From an uncultured Coriobacteriaceae bacterium (GTDB lineage Bacteria > Actinomycetota > Coriobacteriia > Coriobacteriales > Atopobiaceae), in assembly GCA_900552935.1 (NCBI GenBank), contig USBN01000025.1, positions 1 through 21,004 on the forward strand: a stretch of DNA of 21,004 bases, in the 5' to 3' direction. Of the stretch, positions 12,608 through 21,004 are shown piece after piece. The notes below the pieces were generated by a model. It was not told the DNA's origin and ran no database searches. It worked only from the letters and a program-made list of their open reading frames with translations. Made by a program: the position numbers and the translations under genes. Each line of letters opens with the position of its first letter. Within the stretch, counting starts at the first letter, position 1.

Positions 12608-12661
12608 CCTCGAGCGAAGTCCCGCCTACTGGCGAGACGTGCACGTTCGCTCGAGGGGAGG
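12608..12661 (+). promoter_or_regulatory. Stem-loop abutting the rplJ ribosome-binding site
   Basis: CCTCGAGCGAA (12608-12618) pairs perfectly over 11 bp with TTCGCTCGAGG (12646-12656). The Shine-Dalgarno GGAGG (12657-12661) starts at the foot of the stem. Stacking or opening of this stem could tune rplJ translation. It is a second control layer beyond the attenuator. Confidence 0.55.
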
Positions 12662-12668
12662 TGCAACT

Positions 12669-13187
12669 ATGCCAGCCAAGTCCAAGATCGATATGCTCGA
12701 GAAGGTCAACAAGTCCCTGGAGGCTTCCAGCGGCCTGTTTGTCATCGACTATCGCGGCCTCTCCGTCAAGGAGTCGCAGGAGCTTCGTCACGCTCTTCGT
12801 GAGGCGGGCGCGGAGATGAAGGTCTACAAGAACAACATCGTCCGTCTCGCGCTCAAGAACGCCGACATGCCCGCGATTGATGACTGCCTCGAGGGCACCG
12901 TCGCCTGCGTGTTCTACGAGAGCGACCCTGCCGCCGCCGCCAAGGCCATCAAGGAGACCTCCAAGAAGCTCAAGAAGATTGAGTTCCGTGGTGGTATCAC
13001 CGATGGTCAGGTCGTCTCCGCTGAGGAGGTCATCGCTATTGCCGACCTTCCCTCCAAGGAGCAGCTCCTCGGCCAGATCGCCGGTCTCATCAACGGTTTC
13101 GCGCGCGACATCGCCGTGTGCGTCAACGGTGTTTCCTCCGGTCTCGCCCGCTCGATCCAGCAGGTTTCCGAGCAGAAGGCTGCCTAG
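12669..13187 (+). CDS. rplJ: Ribosomal protein L10 (uL10)
   Basis: L10 anchors the L7/L12 dimers of the ribosomal stalk and, with them, represses its own leader. The 172-residue product begins MPAKSKIDMLEKVNKSLEAS. It shows the DYRGLSVKESQELR region and MKVYKNNIVRLAL, and ends in the helical L12-binding region. I chose the ATG at 12669, which is preceded by GGAGG with seven bases between. An upstream ATG at 12639 lies inside the leader hairpin. A 298-base leader precedes it. Confidence 0.96.
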   Translation: MPAKSKIDMLEKVNKSLEASSGLFVIDYRGLSVKESQELRHALREAGAEMKVYKNNIVRLALKNADMPAIDDCLEGTVACVFYESDPAAAAKAIKETSKKLKKIEFRGGITDGQVVSAEEVIAIADLPSKEQLLGQIAGLINGFARDIAVCVNGVSSGLARSIQQVSEQKAA

Positions 13188-13283
13188 GCAGTCTTGCGGC
13201 CTAGCCGCAACCCGTAGGCGCAATCGCGCTTCGGATAAGACTAACCTCATGCAAGTTGCATGAGCCACGAAAGGAATTTAGCA

Positions 13284-13661
13284 ATGGCTAAGCTCACCAC
13301 CGATGAGATCATCGACGCCCTTAAGGAAATGACCCTTCTCGAGGCCTCCGAGCTCGTCAAGGCCATCGAGGACACCTTTGGTGTCTCCGCCGCCGCTCCT
13401 GCCGCCGTCGTCGCCGCCCCTGCCGCCGGCGAGGCCGCTGCCGAGGAGAAGACGAACTTCGACGTCGTGCTCGAGGGCTTCGGCGACAACAAGATCGCCG
13501 TCATCAAGGTCGTCCGCGAGCTCACCAGCCTTGGCCTGAAGGAGGCCAAGGAGGTCGTCGAGTCCGCCCCCAAGGCCGTCCTCGAGGGCGCCAAGAAGGA
13601 GGACGCCGAGGCTGCCAAGGAGAAGCTCGAGGCTGCCGGCGCTGCCGTCTCCCTTAAGTAA
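13284..13661 (+). CDS. rplL: Ribosomal protein L7/L12 (bL12)
   Basis: L7/L12 is the multi-copy stalk protein that recruits translational GTPases. The 125-residue product has the N-terminal dimerisation helices (MAKLTTDEIIDALKEMTLLE), an Ala/Pro-rich hinge (about 38-52) and the C-terminal domain with LTSLGLKEAKEVVESAPK. I chose the ATG at 13284, eight bases after AAGGA. The 96-base gap after rplJ contains two hairpins: TTGCGGC/GCCGCAA near 13194-13210, and CTCATGC/GCATGAG at 13246-13264. These may set the L12-to-L10 ratio by mRNA processing. Confidence 0.97.
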   Translation: MAKLTTDEIIDALKEMTLLEASELVKAIEDTFGVSAAAPAAVVAAPAAGEAAAEEKTNFDVVLEGFGDNKIAVIKVVRELTSLGLKEAKEVVESAPKAVLEGAKKEDAEAAKEKLEAAGAAVSLK

Positions 13662-13725
13662 CTTCTAGCAGGCTTGATGCCTGCCGTATAGGTTCGAACT
13701 TGGTTCGAGCTATGAGTTAGTTACG

Positions 13726-13759
13726 AAGCCCCGCATCGAGAAATCGGTGCGGGGCTTTT
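13726..13759 (+). terminator. Rho-independent terminator after rplL
   Basis: AAGCCCCGCATCG (13726-13738) pairs with CGGTGCGGGGCTT (13745-13757), 13 pairs with one G-U, then TTTT-C-TG. A smaller GCAGGC-TTGAT-GCCTGC hairpin lies upstream (13667-13683). It should end the rplJL transcript before rpoB. Confidence 0.88.
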
Positions 13760-13830
13760 CTGTTTACAGCCGTTCTGTCGGCATGGGTGAGCATCGATGG
13801 ATGCAGCGGGGGAGTGGCAGAAGCAAAAGA

Positions 13831-13886
13831 GAGAAGTCGCCAAGCGGTAGTGCGCGGCACTTGAGCGGTAGAGAGGGCGACTGCTC
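13831..13886 (+). other. Two-tier stem-loop of unknown function upstream of rpoB
   Basis: GAGAAGTCGCC (13831-13841) pairs with GGCGACTGCTC (13876-13886), 11 positions with one mismatch. The 34-base interior holds AGTGC-GCG-GCACT (13849-13861) flanked by two copies of AGCGGTAG. Together it forms a bulged, branched element in the 409-base rplL-rpoB gap. It matches no RNA family I recognise. Confidence 0.45.
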
Positions 13887-13989
13887 ACAGGTCCTTCATA
13901 ACCTAAGGTCTTCGATAATGGCAAAGGTGCTGGAAATAGCTAAAGAGCGACAAAATAGTTGAAAAAAATAATGAAGTCAAGACTGTTTA

Positions 13990-14018
13990 TTGACGAAAGA
14001 CTTGAGCTTCGTTAGATT
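13990..14018 (+). promoter_or_regulatory. Candidate rpoBC promoter with AT-rich upstream element
   Basis: TTGACG (13990-13995), a 17-base spacer and TAGATT (14013-14018) lie about 50 bases before the rpoB start. The 13951-13980 stretch is very A/T-rich (AGTTGAAAAAAATAATG) against the G+C-rich background, as an UP element would be. Confidence 0.65.
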
Positions 14019-14070
14019 ATTAGGTTGCGACAACTGCCGCCATATGCCATGTTGAAGGAGGAAATGCCTG

Positions 14071-17580
<3,510 letters not shown>

Positions 17581-17586
17581 CGAACC

Positions 17587-21004
<3,418 letters not shown>

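Overview
The window is a G+C-rich bacterial chromosome segment in which every supportable gene lies on the + strand. It holds a housekeeping block for translation, transcription, isoprenoid synthesis and cysteine metabolism. Protein sequences and gene order point to Actinobacteria, most likely class Coriobacteriia (an Olsenella/Atopobium/Collinsella-like organism). The support is the actinobacterial-type coiled insertion near the RpoC N-terminus, the G+C content and the gene order. The genus is inference.

Region 1 (1-1363): the C-terminal end of an unidentified membrane protein, then about 1.1 kb without a credible gene. This gap holds a strong terminator, several unrelated short tandem arrays (40, 21-22, 30, 15 and 39 bp units) and four copies of a degenerate 30-bp dispersed repeat. 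It is the only accessory-looking DNA in the window.

Region 2 (1364-7711): a tightly packed run disA - ispD - ispF, then cysE - cysS - rlmB - NYN-domain (Rae1/YacP-like) gene. It makes c-di-AMP, two steps of the MEP isoprenoid pathway, O-acetylserine, Cys-tRNA and a 23S rRNA methylation, and ends with a probable ribosome-associated mRNA nuclease. The order matches the Bacillus disA...yacP neighbourhood, with yacL, gltX, mrnC and sigH absent.

Region 3 (7767-10433): tRNA-Thr(UGU), then a consensus promoter driving tRNA-Tyr, tRNA-Thr(GGU), tRNA-Met and tuf; then a promoter for rpmG, tRNA-Trp and secE. The Thr-Tyr-Thr-tuf order recalls the E. coli thrU-tyrU-glyT-thrT-tufB operon.

Region 4 (10438-21004): nusG, rplK, rplA, rplJ, rplL, rpoB and rpoC (cut by the window end). 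Regulatory structure is rich: a candidate L1 site before rplA, a recognisable L10 leader followed by an attenuator before rplJ, and a strong terminator after rplL. A new promoter precedes rpoB, so rpoBC appears to be uncoupled from rplJL.

No CRISPR array, mobile element or defence system was found. The most unusual signals are in the RNA polymerase active centre: an 8-residue lengthening of fork loop 2 in RpoB, plus atypical residues in the RpoC bridge helix and trigger loop. The repeat-dense intergenic region upstream of disA is the other. Neither can be called new to science without database comparison.
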